A DNA stretch of 64,000 bases. Source: Flavobacterium album (GTDB lineage Bacteria; Bacteroidota; Bacteroidia; Flavobacteriales; Flavobacteriaceae). How positions within the stretch are numbered: the first letter of the stretch is position 1; each line of letters opens with the position of its first letter. The notes beneath the pieces were generated by a model. The model was not told the DNA's origin and did no database searches. It was given only the letters and a program-made list of their open reading frames with translations. A program made the position numbers and the translations under genes. This document shows positions 41,078-50,742 of this stretch, piece after piece. Location of the stretch: assembly GCF_003096035.1 (NCBI RefSeq), contig NZ_CP029186.1, forward strand, positions 3,516,001 through 3,580,000, written 5' to 3'.

Positions 41078-43882
41078 TTAGAAGCCTATATTAAGACCGA
41101 ATAAGAATGTTTTATTTGTTGGATAAGCATCCAGCTCTATACCGGCTGTCCCAAGCGGGTCGCCCCCATTGTTACCTACCAATTCAGGAGAGTAACCACT
41201 GAATTTGGTAAACAAGAAAGGGTTGACCGCCGTAGCATATATCCTTACCTTATCCAGCTTTTCAAATAATTTTGGCAATGTATATCCGAGGGTAATGTTG
41301 TTTATCCTTAAATAATCGCCTTTTTCAATAAAGTAAGTAGAAGCCCTTGGCACGTCGTTGGACGGTTTCGGGTTGTGCGCATTTGGATTGCCCGGCAGCC
41401 AGAAATTCTCCAATACGGCGTTTTCTACATTTTCACCCCCAAAACGCTGAGCCTTTTTACCGTTATACAACTTGTTGCCTCCTACACCGTAACCATCAAC
41501 CGAAAGATCGATGCCTTTGTAGGATACGCCCACATTAAAGCCATAGGTTACTGTAGGGAGGTAGGAGCCCGCCGCTACACGTTTATCGCTATAGGTAAAA
41601 CCGCCATCGCTGTTAAAGCCGGTTACATCATACACATAGAATGTTCCTAAAGGCTGGCCTACAAGCACCTGCTTGGTAGTCTGGCCATTGCCAAGGCTTC
41701 CGCCAACATAGTCACTAAACAGCGGATTGTATACAGCCGATAGCTCATTTTTGTTGTGTGATATATTACCACTTACCCAGTAGTTAAAATCTGTACCAAT
41801 ATTGTCCGACCACTTAAGGGAAAGCTCCACACCTTTGTTGGTAACTGCCCCGGCGTTAAGCGGGACTGTTTGCGGTGATAGTACGGACGGCACTGCTATC
41901 GGGAGAACGATGTTATCATTTTTCCTGCTGTAATAGTCAAATGTACCGGTAAGCCTTTGGTCGAGGACTGAGAAATCAAGCCCTAAATCGATCTCCTTCA
42001 TTACGCCCCAGGTAAGGTTAGGGTCTATCTGGTACGGTATGTTAGAACCCGGGTTAATTACCTGGCCGCTGCCAAAAGCATAATTATAGCCGCTTCCGAA
42101 GATGATACTGTTTTGTGAATTTCCGGTATACCCGTTACCCACCTCACCATAGCCTCCCCTTAATTTAAGGGTGTTGATGAAGCTGATTTCCTTCATAAAA
42201 TCTTCTGACGTAATTACCCATCCTGCCGAAACCGAAGGAAATGTTGCGGTACGGTGGCCCGGTGCAAAAGCGCTTACGCCCTCACGCCTTATTGAACCTG
42301 AAAACAGGTACTTGCCTTTATAGTCATATTCGCCCCTGGCAAAGTAGGCCACTGAAACTATTGGGGTGCTGCTGCTATTCTGAACCGTAGTGCCCGGCGC
42401 TATAACGCCGTTCGCCGAAGAAAGGTCAAGATTCCAGTAGTTCGATTGCACTGGCACATTGTTACGGGTACCGTTAAGGAATTCCGATATATTGAAAGTA
42501 GAACGGTTCATACCTGCCACTACTGTTATAGTATGATCGTCTGCAATTGTCTTATTAAAAGTCAGATAGTTATCCCAGTTCCAGCGGTAGTTGCTGCTGC
42601 GGCGCTGCTGCAGCGTGTTGGTGTAAGTATTGAAGTTATCCACATCCAGGCCCGGATTCTGGGAAAGGTAGATATCGCTGTTCGGTGTAAAAGTGTAGCC
42701 CCTCGCCCAGTTGGCAGTGGCACCAAAGTTTGAGTTAACCTTAAGCCAGTCAGTGATTTGGAGCTCGCTATTAATGGATCCTGTAAGAGCCGTGTTGCGC
42801 TCCTGTTGATTGTAGTAATACAACTGTGCTACAGGATTGGCAACGTTGTTGTAACGCTGGCCGGTAATGTCATTAAAGCCCTGATCGTTGACCACTGGTA
42901 TCGCCCACCTTCCATTAGCATATTTTACAGGCATTATTGGCGACTGCTTATAGGCATTGGTAAATGCACTTAACGGTTTTGGTGTATTATTGGTGAGTGA
43001 AAGGTTAACAAAAGGTGTTATCTTCAGCTTGCTGTCGAGCATTTTGAACTCATTCTTCATGATAACGTTCGTCCTTTCAAAAGCGGTACCATTTAGTATA
43101 CCTTTCTCCTTATAATTGCTGGCGCCAAAATAGTAATTAGCATTTTCTGAAGCGCCTGATAATGAAACGGAGTTGCTCATTACCTCTCCGGTACGTGTTA
43201 TCTCATCGAGCCAATCGGTATTATAAGGCTGGTTGAAATTAAAATAATCGGAAGATCCAAGTGCAGTGTTGTTATAATACGCATAGCGGTAACTATCGGC
43301 CAGGTCTACCTTACGCTGAATGAACTTTTGGCCGTAGTAAGAATCGTAAGTCACTTTTACCTGTCCTACCTTACCTTTTTTTGTGGTAATAAGCACAACG
43401 CCATTTTGCCCTTTTTGTCCGTAAATAGCCAGTGATGACGCATCTTTCAGGATATCTATAGTAGCAATATCGCTTGGGTTAAGGCCATTTATGCCCCCGG
43501 ATTCCACCCCATCAATGACATATAACGGATCACGAGCGCCTGTAAGCGTACCCAACCCGCGGATGCGTATCGTTGGCTGCCCACCCGGCTCATCATTAGT
43601 AACAATATTTACACCTGCAGCTTTACCCTGTATGGCCTGAATGGCAGACTGGGCCGGTGTCCTGACAATATCCGCTGCCTTGATCTGGACTACAGAACCT
43701 GTAATCGCACCTGCTTTTCTTGTTCCATAACCTATAAGTACTACTTCGGTCATTTGGTTGTCAAAAAAGACGGAATCGTTAAAAACAGAATCGTTTACAA
43801 CCTGCTGTGGGGTTGGCGGAACCTGTGCGAATGCAAATGCTCCTGTCAGTAAAAAAGTAATATTGAGTACTGTTTTCCTCAT
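41078..43882 (-). CDS. SusC/RagA-family TonB-linked outer-membrane transporter
   Basis: A 934-residue barrel protein (signal MRKTVLNITFLLTGAFAFAQ). Unlike most SusC proteins it lacks the N-terminal carboxypeptidase-regulatory-like domain. After the signal comes a short acidic linker, then the TonB-dependent plug (TEVVLIGYGTRKAGAITGSV, PTIRIRGLGTL, PLYVIDGVESGG, IDILKDASSLAIYGQKGQNGVVLITTKKG). The barrel ends in TFLFGLNIGF. It imports oligosaccharide with its SusD partner. It is the first gene of the locus downstream of the regulator. Confidence 0.95.
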   Translation of the reverse strand: MRKTVLNITFLLTGAFAFAQVPPTPQQVVNDSVFNDSVFFDNQMTEVVLIGYGTRKAGAITGSVVQIKAADIVRTPAQSAIQAIQGKAAGVNIVTNDEPGGQPTIRIRGLGTLTGARDPLYVIDGVESGGINGLNPSDIATIDILKDASSLAIYGQKGQNGVVLITTKKGKVGQVKVTYDSYYGQKFIQRKVDLADSYRYAYYNNTALGSSDYFNFNQPYNTDWLDEITRTGEVMSNSVSLSGASENANYYFGASNYKEKGILNGTAFERTNVIMKNEFKMLDSKLKITPFVNLSLTNNTPKPLSAFTNAYKQSPIMPVKYANGRWAIPVVNDQGFNDITGQRYNNVANPVAQLYYYNQQERNTALTGSINSELQITDWLKVNSNFGATANWARGYTFTPNSDIYLSQNPGLDVDNFNTYTNTLQQRRSSNYRWNWDNYLTFNKTIADDHTITVVAGMNRSTFNISEFLNGTRNNVPVQSNYWNLDLSSANGVIAPGTTVQNSSSTPIVSVAYFARGEYDYKGKYLFSGSIRREGVSAFAPGHRTATFPSVSAGWVITSEDFMKEISFINTLKLRGGYGEVGNGYTGNSQNSIIFGSGYNYAFGSGQVINPGSNIPYQIDPNLTWGVMKEIDLGLDFSVLDQRLTGTFDYYSRKNDNIVLPIAVPSVLSPQTVPLNAGAVTNKGVELSLKWSDNIGTDFNYWVSGNISHNKNELSAVYNPLFSDYVGGSLGNGQTTKQVLVGQPLGTFYVYDVTGFNSDGGFTYSDKRVAAGSYLPTVTYGFNVGVSYKGIDLSVDGYGVGGNKLYNGKKAQRFGGENVENAVLENFWLPGNPNAHNPKPSNDVPRASTYFIEKGDYLRINNITLGYTLPKLFEKLDKVRIYATAVNPFLFTKFSGYSPELVGNNGGDPLGTAGIELDAYPTNKTFLFGLNIGF

Positions 43883-44124
43883 GGTATATTGAATAAAAAT
43901 TTATCTAATACCAAATTTAGGAAACTAAAACGTTGTAGTAACTTTATAACATACCTTACTACACTACATCAATTACGCAAAAATTATATATAATTAATTA
44001 TAAATAAGTAATTTACAATATCAACATACACATCATATAAAGACTATATGATGTAGTGATGATGTATAAAGAGTATATAATAATCTAAGATATTTTATAA
44101 GTATTGTATAAAAATATGACTTTT
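43883..44124 (-). promoter_or_regulatory. Glycan-locus control region
   Basis: A 242-base AT-rich gap. A minus-strand TAAATTTG -7 match lies at 43912-43919, 30 bases from the SusC start. CACTACATCA (43962-43971) and TGATGTAGTG (44049-44058) are inverted copies 77 bases apart, and related TGTAGT segments lie nearby (43934, 44053). These could be operator half-sites for the LuxR-type regulator. Confidence 0.45.
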
Positions 44125-46869
44125 CTATATATTTATCATAAACTTATAAAGGCTTTCTTCGGCTCCTATGTCGAGTTTTTTACGCAGCCTGTACCGGTGA
44201 AGTTCTACTCCGCGGAAAGATATATTCATCAATGGCGCTATTTCCTTTGATGAAAGGTTCATCTTCAGGTAGATTGAAAGCTTGATATCTTTTGCGGTAA
44301 GTGCCGGATATTTTTTTGATAGCTTTTCTACAAACTCTTCATGGCTTTTCATAAGATTCTTTTCAAAGTTGAGCCACTCATTCTTATTGATCGCATTTGT
44401 TTTAAGGATTTTCCGGATACGTGACTTGACGTGATTGCCATCTGACTCCGAATCTAACACTTCCTGGATGCTTTCTATCATTTCACTATGCTTGGCAATA
44501 GAAAGCGATTTCCCTGCAACCTCGGATGCTTTGCTTTGCACTTCCATCTCCAGCATGTGCTTTTCATATTCCTGCTGCCTGAGCTTATTTTCCGCCTCCA
44601 TTTCCAGCTCAAGTATCTGCCTGCGGTGCTTGAGTTCTTCCTCGTTCAGCCTGATCTTCTGGTTATACCTCACTTTATTCCAACGATAGTACAAGAAGAA
44701 TATGCCTGAAATAGCAAGTACATATACTACAATCATTAAAAATGAAAAATACCACGGCCTGCTCACCCTGAAGTTATAAGAAGCGACCTTTACATATTTG
44801 ACACCATCATTGTAGTACACAACAATCTCCTGTTTTCCGCTCGCCAGGTTATTCAAAGTAAGGCTTCCGTTCCCTACAGACACATAATTATCATCGTTAA
44901 GCCTGTAAAACAGGTCGGGTCGATTGTACCCGAAATATCCCGAGATTATGTTAACCTGTACGGGCTGGTTATACTTGATGTCGGTAGTTGCGTCAATTGG
45001 CGATCCCTGGTAAAAAGCTTCAATGGTAATCTTATGCTCTTTCAGCCTGTCACCTCCGGGCCCGAAGGCAAGAAAACCATCGTCGAGATTTAGCAGCAGG
45101 CGGTTGCCATCTTTGCTAAGCTGCGTGTTTTCCATGATGAGGCGGCCCTGGTAATATTTTTCAGGGAACAGCTTCCAAACGAACTCCTTTTCGGATTTGG
45201 ATATAGTATACAGCCGCCCATCTTTAATCACCATGAAATTGTCATCGTCTATAGGGATGATATCCGAAATATTACGAAAAGCATCATTAAACGGGGCGTT
45301 TTTTTCCAGCCTGCCTGAGATGCTGTTATACGTATACCAGGCATTATTAATAAGGAATAAGATCTCATTCCTGAAATTGAATATCTTAACCCCATAATCG
45401 CTATTGATGTTATTTTTTGCTGATATATTCTCAACGCGCTTTACATTAAAGGAGGCATCATACGTTATCCTGTAAAGGCTCCTGTAGTTATCTGCGGCCC
45501 AGAGCTCACCGGGCTTGTTCTGGGCAATATTCCTGATGGGTTTGGTAATACTGTCGAGTATTTTCCATTTGGACAGGTCGTTTATATCCTTATAGACTGC
45601 TATACCCGAATAATTCGCCTGAAAATACGCACCATCATAAGTGCTCTTCAGGAACTTCCATCCCCCGTTTACCGGATTGACCCATTTAAGGGCGCTGCCT
45701 TTATAAACAAAGGTACCATCATTATGCCCGATAATGAACTCACTGCCATTCTTATAGATGTCCCACACCTGGCCCTGGGAGTTGGGTATAGCTTCGAGCT
45801 GCTTATTATCGTAGGTAAAAATACCGTGGTTGGTTACACATAAATAACCATTATCTGTCGTGGAAAGCGAATATACCGAACCCAGGATTCCTGAAGTATC
45901 CGAAAAAATGGAGACCGGCGAGTTGACCTCTATATGCGATATTCCATTATCAAGGCCGAGCCAGATGTCTTTTTCCCTATCGAGCGTAATAGACAGGACG
46001 GCATTGTTCTTAAGGGCATTTTTACGGTTTATATTCTTGTATTCACCCGTATTGAGGTTGATGATATAAAGCCCCTGAAGTCCCGTACCAATTGCCAGCG
46101 TATTCTGGTCAATAAATTTGGCTACAAGTATCACATCGCTTTTCAGCAGGTCGTTCACCCTGCTCTTCCACGGAATAAGCCTGCTGCCATTCGCAATATA
46201 AACACCATTGTTTTTAGAAAAGATATAGATGTCGCCCCTGTTCTTCTCCATCCCGTGGATGACATTCCCATTCAGTTCGGCCCAGCCTTCTGCACTGCGA
46301 AAGGTTTTGCCTTCCATTACATAAATGCCATTGCGCACCGATGCTACATAAATAGTATCATCTATAAGGTAGCAATATGATATCTGGGACGGGAATTTTA
46401 CTTTTTCAACCGATTTGCCATTATGAATGTATATCTCATTGAACGATTGAAAATAGATGTTTCCTTTGTGCTTAAAAACTTTCCATATCTCCTCATTATC
46501 GGCATTCCCAAGAAAGAGGCCCTTATCTTTGGATAACGAGGTATATTCCATTTTCCCGCGCTTTCGCTGCCAATAGCCGAATTCTTTATAGGATCCGCAG
46601 TAAATCCTATCACCGTCTACAAATACCGAGCGTATGATAGTCTTATTTGGGAGCGCATATTTTTCCCATTTAACGCCATTATACCTGAGGAAGAAATGGT
46701 TGTTGGCAAAATACATTGCGTTGTCGGTTCCCTGCACCGCGTTCCAAACCTGGTTATCGCCCAGATATTCTGATTTGGTGAAGTTTTCAACGAAAGGCAG
46801 AAGTCCCTGCGCCTGTATTACTACAGAAGCGAACAGGAAAACCGATAACAGGAATCTTTTTAAGGGCAT
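44125..46869 (-). CDS. Membrane sensor with Y_Y_Y domain and LuxR-type HTH (glycan regulator)
   Basis: A 914-residue one-protein regulator; the ATG ending at 46869 begins the signal peptide (MPLKRFLLSVFLFASVVIQAQG). The periplasmic part is a two-component-propeller-like repeat domain (repeats such as VWDIYKNGSEFIIGHNDGTF) followed by a Y_Y_Y-type sandwich. One membrane helix (~720-745, WYFSFLMIVVYVLAISGIFF) leads to a coiled coil and a C-terminal LuxR HTH (LTAKDIKLSIYLKMNLSSKEIAPLMNIS, in sections). There is no kinase or receiver domain. Such proteins control adjacent Sus-like loci in response to oligosaccharide. Confidence 0.9.
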   Translation of the reverse strand: MPLKRFLLSVFLFASVVIQAQGLLPFVENFTKSEYLGDNQVWNAVQGTDNAMYFANNHFFLRYNGVKWEKYALPNKTIIRSVFVDGDRIYCGSYKEFGYWQRKRGKMEYTSLSKDKGLFLGNADNEEIWKVFKHKGNIYFQSFNEIYIHNGKSVEKVKFPSQISYCYLIDDTIYVASVRNGIYVMEGKTFRSAEGWAELNGNVIHGMEKNRGDIYIFSKNNGVYIANGSRLIPWKSRVNDLLKSDVILVAKFIDQNTLAIGTGLQGLYIINLNTGEYKNINRKNALKNNAVLSITLDREKDIWLGLDNGISHIEVNSPVSIFSDTSGILGSVYSLSTTDNGYLCVTNHGIFTYDNKQLEAIPNSQGQVWDIYKNGSEFIIGHNDGTFVYKGSALKWVNPVNGGWKFLKSTYDGAYFQANYSGIAVYKDINDLSKWKILDSITKPIRNIAQNKPGELWAADNYRSLYRITYDASFNVKRVENISAKNNINSDYGVKIFNFRNEILFLINNAWYTYNSISGRLEKNAPFNDAFRNISDIIPIDDDNFMVIKDGRLYTISKSEKEFVWKLFPEKYYQGRLIMENTQLSKDGNRLLLNLDDGFLAFGPGGDRLKEHKITIEAFYQGSPIDATTDIKYNQPVQVNIISGYFGYNRPDLFYRLNDDNYVSVGNGSLTLNNLASGKQEIVVYYNDGVKYVKVASYNFRVSRPWYFSFLMIVVYVLAISGIFFLYYRWNKVRYNQKIRLNEEELKHRRQILELEMEAENKLRQQEYEKHMLEMEVQSKASEVAGKSLSIAKHSEMIESIQEVLDSESDGNHVKSRIRKILKTNAINKNEWLNFEKNLMKSHEEFVEKLSKKYPALTAKDIKLSIYLKMNLSSKEIAPLMNISFRGVELHRYRLRKKLDIGAEESLYKFMINI

Positions 46870-46921
46870 TTTCTCAGAATTACTTCTCAAATTTAAAAAA
46901 CTAATCCCAATAAAGCCCAAA

Positions 46922-46948
46922 ATAAAAAATGCCCCTATACTTGGGGCA
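46922..46948 (-). terminator. Terminator overlapping a stop codon
   Basis: Stem TGCCCC / GGGGCA (46930-46935 and 46943-46948). On the minus strand it is followed by TTTTTTATT. The left arm includes the final bases of the dehydrogenase reading frame. Confidence 0.75.
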
Positions 46949-48155
46949 CTGTTTCTTTTTGTTCTACATATCCTTCGAGATAGCTGAATCTTTTGGCGAG
47001 ATGCCCTTTTTCGGTTATCTTCGCCCTGTTCAGTATGCCATCCTTATCACCGTTATAGAAGGCCGGGATAACATGTTTAAGGAACATTTCCCCAAAGCCT
47101 TCGGTAGCATCCCTTGGGAGTTCGCATGGCAGGTTGTCAACAGCCATAACCACAATCGCAGCCGGGTGCTGCATATCTACTTCTTTATTTTCTGAAGGGT
47201 AATAGCCGTAGAATGGTTCCGCTATGGTAGAAGACCGTACCGTACATGCCAGCGGGCCATCTACGTCACAGGAAATATCGGCTACGACCTTAATTTTATT
47301 ATCTTTTGATTTCAGCATATCCTGAGAAAGGATTACCGGCGCATCATTTCCGCAAAAATGACCTGCAATAAAAATATCGGACACCTTTGTGAAACGTTCA
47401 AAGTCAGAACTGTAATCCTTCGGGTTATTGTAAAAATCTTTGTTATCAAGCTTCTTTCCGTCTTTCCTTTTGTTGTACTCCAGTACATCTATCTGTACAT
47501 ATACCGGAACGTCATACGACTTTGTAAGGAAATCATCAGCAGACACTTCTTTTATTTTTATGGCATCAAGTATTTCTTTAGCGCCCATGCCTACTTTACC
47601 TTTCCCTGTAAGTACAATCTTTAGCGGCGGCAGCGTTATCCTTTTCAGCCTGGCTACGAGGGCATCCTTGTCCTGCAGCGTTTCAGCTTTCGGAAGGCTG
47701 AACAGGTCGTATTTTATTCCGAATCCCCTGAAACCATTATAAGCGCCTACATTGCCTGCATACCTGCCGAAGCCGATAAGCCTTTTGTTATTAGCATCAA
47801 CAATCGTCTCGTGGTCATACAACTCGATGTCATTGTCGATAACAGCCTGTAATAACTTTTGGTTGTGCGACTGTTTTTTTATTGTGTGAGAGAAGAAAAA
47901 ATATTTTTTCTCAGGTATGAGTGCATTTACAGGAACTTCTTTTACCCCGATAAGCACATCACAATCCGTCATGTCGTTACTTATCTCAAACCCAAGCGCC
48001 TCATATTCCTCATCTTTAAAGATGCGTATATCAGACGATTCCACTTTAATTTCTGCCTGCGGATACATTTCTTTAAAGGCTTTCAGCATCTTTGGTGAAA
48101 ATACTGCCCTTTTATCCGGCGGCGACTTTCTTTCCTTTATTATCCCAAACTTCAT
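46935..48155 (-). CDS. Saccharopine/alanine dehydrogenase-like NAD(P)-dependent oxidoreductase
   Basis: A 406-residue protein from the ATG ending at 48155 (MKFGIIKERKSPPDKRAVFSP); an in-frame ATG 25 codons upstream reads through promoter-like sequence and is unlikely. The N-terminal AlaDH/PNT-type domain begins with the GIIKE-x-K-PPD-RA signature. A Rossmann segment (LKIVLTGKGKVGMGAKEIL) follows, then VADISCDVDGPLACTVRSSTI, characteristic of the saccharopine dehydrogenase-like branch. It likely oxidises an amino-acid adduct, possibly in lysine metabolism; the substrate is not certain. It is monocistronic and divergent from tmRNA. Confidence 0.85.
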   Translation of the reverse strand: MKFGIIKERKSPPDKRAVFSPKMLKAFKEMYPQAEIKVESSDIRIFKDEEYEALGFEISNDMTDCDVLIGVKEVPVNALIPEKKYFFFSHTIKKQSHNQKLLQAVIDNDIELYDHETIVDANNKRLIGFGRYAGNVGAYNGFRGFGIKYDLFSLPKAETLQDKDALVARLKRITLPPLKIVLTGKGKVGMGAKEILDAIKIKEVSADDFLTKSYDVPVYVQIDVLEYNKRKDGKKLDNKDFYNNPKDYSSDFERFTKVSDIFIAGHFCGNDAPVILSQDMLKSKDNKIKVVADISCDVDGPLACTVRSSTIAEPFYGYYPSENKEVDMQHPAAIVVMAVDNLPCELPRDATEGFGEMFLKHVIPAFYNGDKDGILNRAKITEKGHLAKRFSYLEGYVEQKETVPQV

Positions 48156-48251
48156 AGCAATCTCAACTTTAAATGCGACATTAATTGTTAGGCTCAGTAA
48201 AACGAAAACGTTATATCTTAAAAATATCACTTATACCTACCAAAATCTGCC

Positions 48252-48282
48252 CAAATATAACAGTAATTGCGCTTTTAAGCAA
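48252..48282 (-). promoter_or_regulatory. Promoter of the saccharopine dehydrogenase-like gene
   Basis: On the minus strand, TTG (48280-48282) and TATATTTG (48252-48259) have a 20-base spacer, a good match to the Bacteroidota consensus. Confidence 0.65.
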
Positions 48283-48305
48283 TTATTATTTTAAAAATAA
48301 ATCAT

Positions 48306-48313
48306 TATATTTG
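48306..48313 (+). promoter_or_regulatory. Candidate -7 box of the tmRNA promoter
   Basis: TATATTTG matches TANNTTTG, 49 bases before the mature 5' end. A processed leader of about 45 bases would be removed by RNase P. No -33 TTG at the ideal spacing. Confidence 0.5.
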
Positions 48314-48361
48314 CACCATATTATCTGGTATTGTTTTTGTATACCAAATCTATAGATTACT

Positions 48362-48754
48362 GGGGTCGACTGGTTTTGACAGCAGGCCGAAACAGACAGT
48401 AAGCACGTCGGGAAATGAGGCTGTTCCCGTATATCATTGCCTTAAACATTTAAACGGCGAAAATAACTACGCTCTTGCTGCTTAATCTGAATTATAGTAA
48501 GAATTAGCCACGTCCCTGCAAGGCAGGGAGGCGGGATTCTCCTGAAAAGCCCCGGTATGCGGCGTTTCGATTAGGAGAACCGTAAATGTATACCTGGATG
48601 CCTTTCCGCTTCGTGGGGGCATCGAGACTAAGAAGCTAAGTAGTGTGTGGCAGTTTCCGGCCTTGCACACTAACGAAAACCCAAGCGGAAACTAAGCGTG
48701 TAGAAAGCTCTTTGCTTCCCTGTTTGGACCCGGGTTCGATTCCCGGCGATTCCA
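48362..48754 (+). ncRNA. ssrA: tmRNA
   Basis: A 393-base transfer-messenger RNA that rescues stalled ribosomes. The 5' part starts GGGGTCGACTGGTTTTGAC and the 3' part has a T-arm (GGGTTCGATTCCCG) and an acceptor strand CGATTCC pairing with GGGGTCG, with discriminator A at 48754. CCA is not encoded. The tag frame at 48456-48482 reads GENNYALAA and ends at TAA, as in Flavobacterium. Pseudoknot arms are visible as GC-rich repeats in the middle. Confidence 0.95.
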
Positions 48755-48820
48755 CGAAGACGGTTTAAGGCATACTTTTCAAAGTTGCCAAAAACACACA
48801 AAACGTCCCGAAAGCCTATA

Positions 48821-48856
48821 AAGCCTGCAAATTTTAATATTTGCAGGCTTTTTTAT
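48821..48856 (+). terminator. Terminator of tmRNA
   Basis: Stem AAGCCTGCAAAT (48821-48832) and ATTTGCAGGCTT (48839-48850) with a T-tract. It shares the CCTGCAAAT/ATTTGCAGG core with the tRNA-Tyr terminator. Confidence 0.85.
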
Positions 48857-48926
48857 TTTCCCGGCAACGCGCAAAATTTTCAAAAGTGGCCAAAGTTCCC
48901 GGGGCAAATTCGGAAACAGACAGCAA

Positions 48927-50647
48927 CTACTCTTTTATGAATTTTCCAAACCAATTGCCTTTGTCGGTTTTTAAAACAATGTTGTAAACCCCTTTTGCAT
49001 AATTAGCAGTTTCAACCTGAGCGATTTCTTCATTACTTTTAAAAACTACCTGCCCGAGCATATTGGAAATAGTACATCCGGTAACTTTTATATTGCTGTT
49101 GTAGGGCAGCTTTATGCTAAGGACATCTTTGGCCGGATTTGGATATACAGTTATTAGCTTCTTATAAGCATCCATTTCATCAATGCCTAAGCACCCGACC
49201 GTGATGTGCAGCACTGTAGTAACTGTTATGCCGCATTCGTTTTCCATTTCACAGGTGTAATTACCCGAATCGGCTACAGTGATATTTGGAAAGCTCAAAA
49301 TACCTGAACTTTGAAACGGTACAACTTCACCATTCTTTTTCCACACATAAGATGTTGCATTAGTATTTTGGACATCAAAGCTAAAAGGAGTGTTTTCGCA
49401 TGGATTAAAGGTGTCTGTAACAAACTCATGGTAGGAGGGCTTGCGGCATATTTCGATCAAAGATTCTGTGACATTGGCATTAGGAGGTAAAGGGGTTCCA
49501 AACGGTGTAGGCATGATTACAGAATTATCGGCAGGGTTAAACTGAAAAACCCCGAATGAGGTAACCCCGAAATAATTTCCTGTCGATGCCCTCATAATAT
49601 AATTTGGATTTGCTCCTGTAAATAAATTGGGCGGGTTTTGCTGCGTTCCGAAATCATGTAGTTTCGTAATGGCATTTGTAGCAGGTGTATATTCAAACAG
49701 CGTACCACGGTGCTCTGTGTAGGTTACATCATTGATGGTTACATAGCTAATGCCGCCGTTTTGACAAACGCCATACAGCTTGCCATTATCTGCGTTAAAT
49801 GTGGCTTGTGGCCCGCTGCCCAAATTGTCTCCATTAAATTCGATTTTCTTTGTTAGCGTGTTCGTATTGATATCAAACTCAAGTATCGTCCCATCACCTG
49901 GCATGGCGTTACCCCCCCCTCTGTAATATTAATTAATTTGCCAGGGGTTGTTTCTATAAATTCACCACTAAACCTGCCACCCTCGCTCCCATCGCATTTT
50001 AATTGGTATACCTGCTGTATGCTATTCCCGTTAATATTTACTTTGATAATGGTACCAAAGTTATTTGGCCCTACAGAACTAACTCCGGGGCAAAATGAAT
50101 CTCTTGTTGTACAGTATAAAAAACCGTTAGAAGCTTTGAATAATTCGCTGTCTATGCTGTATCCGGCAGCCCCTGTTAAAAATGTAAAGGTTTCTGTTGC
50201 TAAATCAAAACAAAAGACCCTGTTTGAAACAGAGCCATAAAGCTTTCCGGCTACAGGTTCTGTTACACCGGCACCATAGATATAACTTGGAGCCTGTGTG
50301 TCAAAATAATGCACCACCCTGTATTTATCAAAAACCAGGTCATATTCATACAAGACACCATTCCCGTTTGCAATAACACCTCCAGAAGTATTACCTCCTG
50401 CCACTGTTATCCCGTATAGCTTACCGTTTGACGCTAAAAATAATTTCCCTTTTGGTGTTTTTCCGGTTGAAAAGTCTAAGAATTCATGGACAATCGTTGG
50501 GTTTTGGCCATTGATGTCATATTTTATCATATTACCATTGTATCCGGTAGCATTCTCGCTACCCCTATTTACGCCCCAAAGCTCTTTTTGCGAATAACAA
50601 TTACAGGTGCAAATTAGTAAACCTATTATAAGTACTATTTTATTCAT
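48927..50647 (-). pseudogene. T9SS-sorted surface protein, frame broken at a G8 tract
   Basis: Two adjoining frames belong to one gene. The upstream part (49853-50647) has a signal peptide (MNKIVLIIGLLICTCNCYSQ) and repeat-like segments such as GKLYGITVAGGN and GKLYGSVSN. The downstream part (48927-49904) continues the same repeats (NGKLYGVCQNGG, NYFGVTSFG), then an Ig-like domain (~FPNITVADSGNYTCEMENECG in pieces) and a T9SS type A sorting domain (ITVYPNPAKDVLSI...GVYNIVLKT). The break is a run of eight G on the minus strand (49912-49919). One extra G joins the frames as ITEGGGNAMPGDG, giving about 573 residues. Whether the shift is real, phase-variable or a sequencing error is undecidable here. 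Confidence 0.85.
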
Positions 50648-50689
50648 AGCATACAGATTTCAATTTTCCAAATCATAACATTGTAAAAA

Positions 50690-50722
50690 TAAGAAACTTT
50701 GGCATTTGCATGCCAAAGTTCC
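50690..50722 (-). terminator. Terminator after the large T9SS/PKD-like gene
   Basis: Arms AACTTTGGCA (50695-50704) and TGCCAAAGTT (50711-50720). On the minus strand a T-rich run (TCTTATTTTT) follows. It separates this gene from the G8-tract gene downstream. Confidence 0.8.
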
Positions 50723-50742
50723 TTTTTAAATTGTAGATTAAA

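Noticed and set aside
48156..48230. Upstream start of the saccharopine dehydrogenase-like gene
   Set aside because: The 25-codon extension is hydrophobic, leads into the promoter-side region and is absent from the family's usual N-terminus, which begins with GIIKE.
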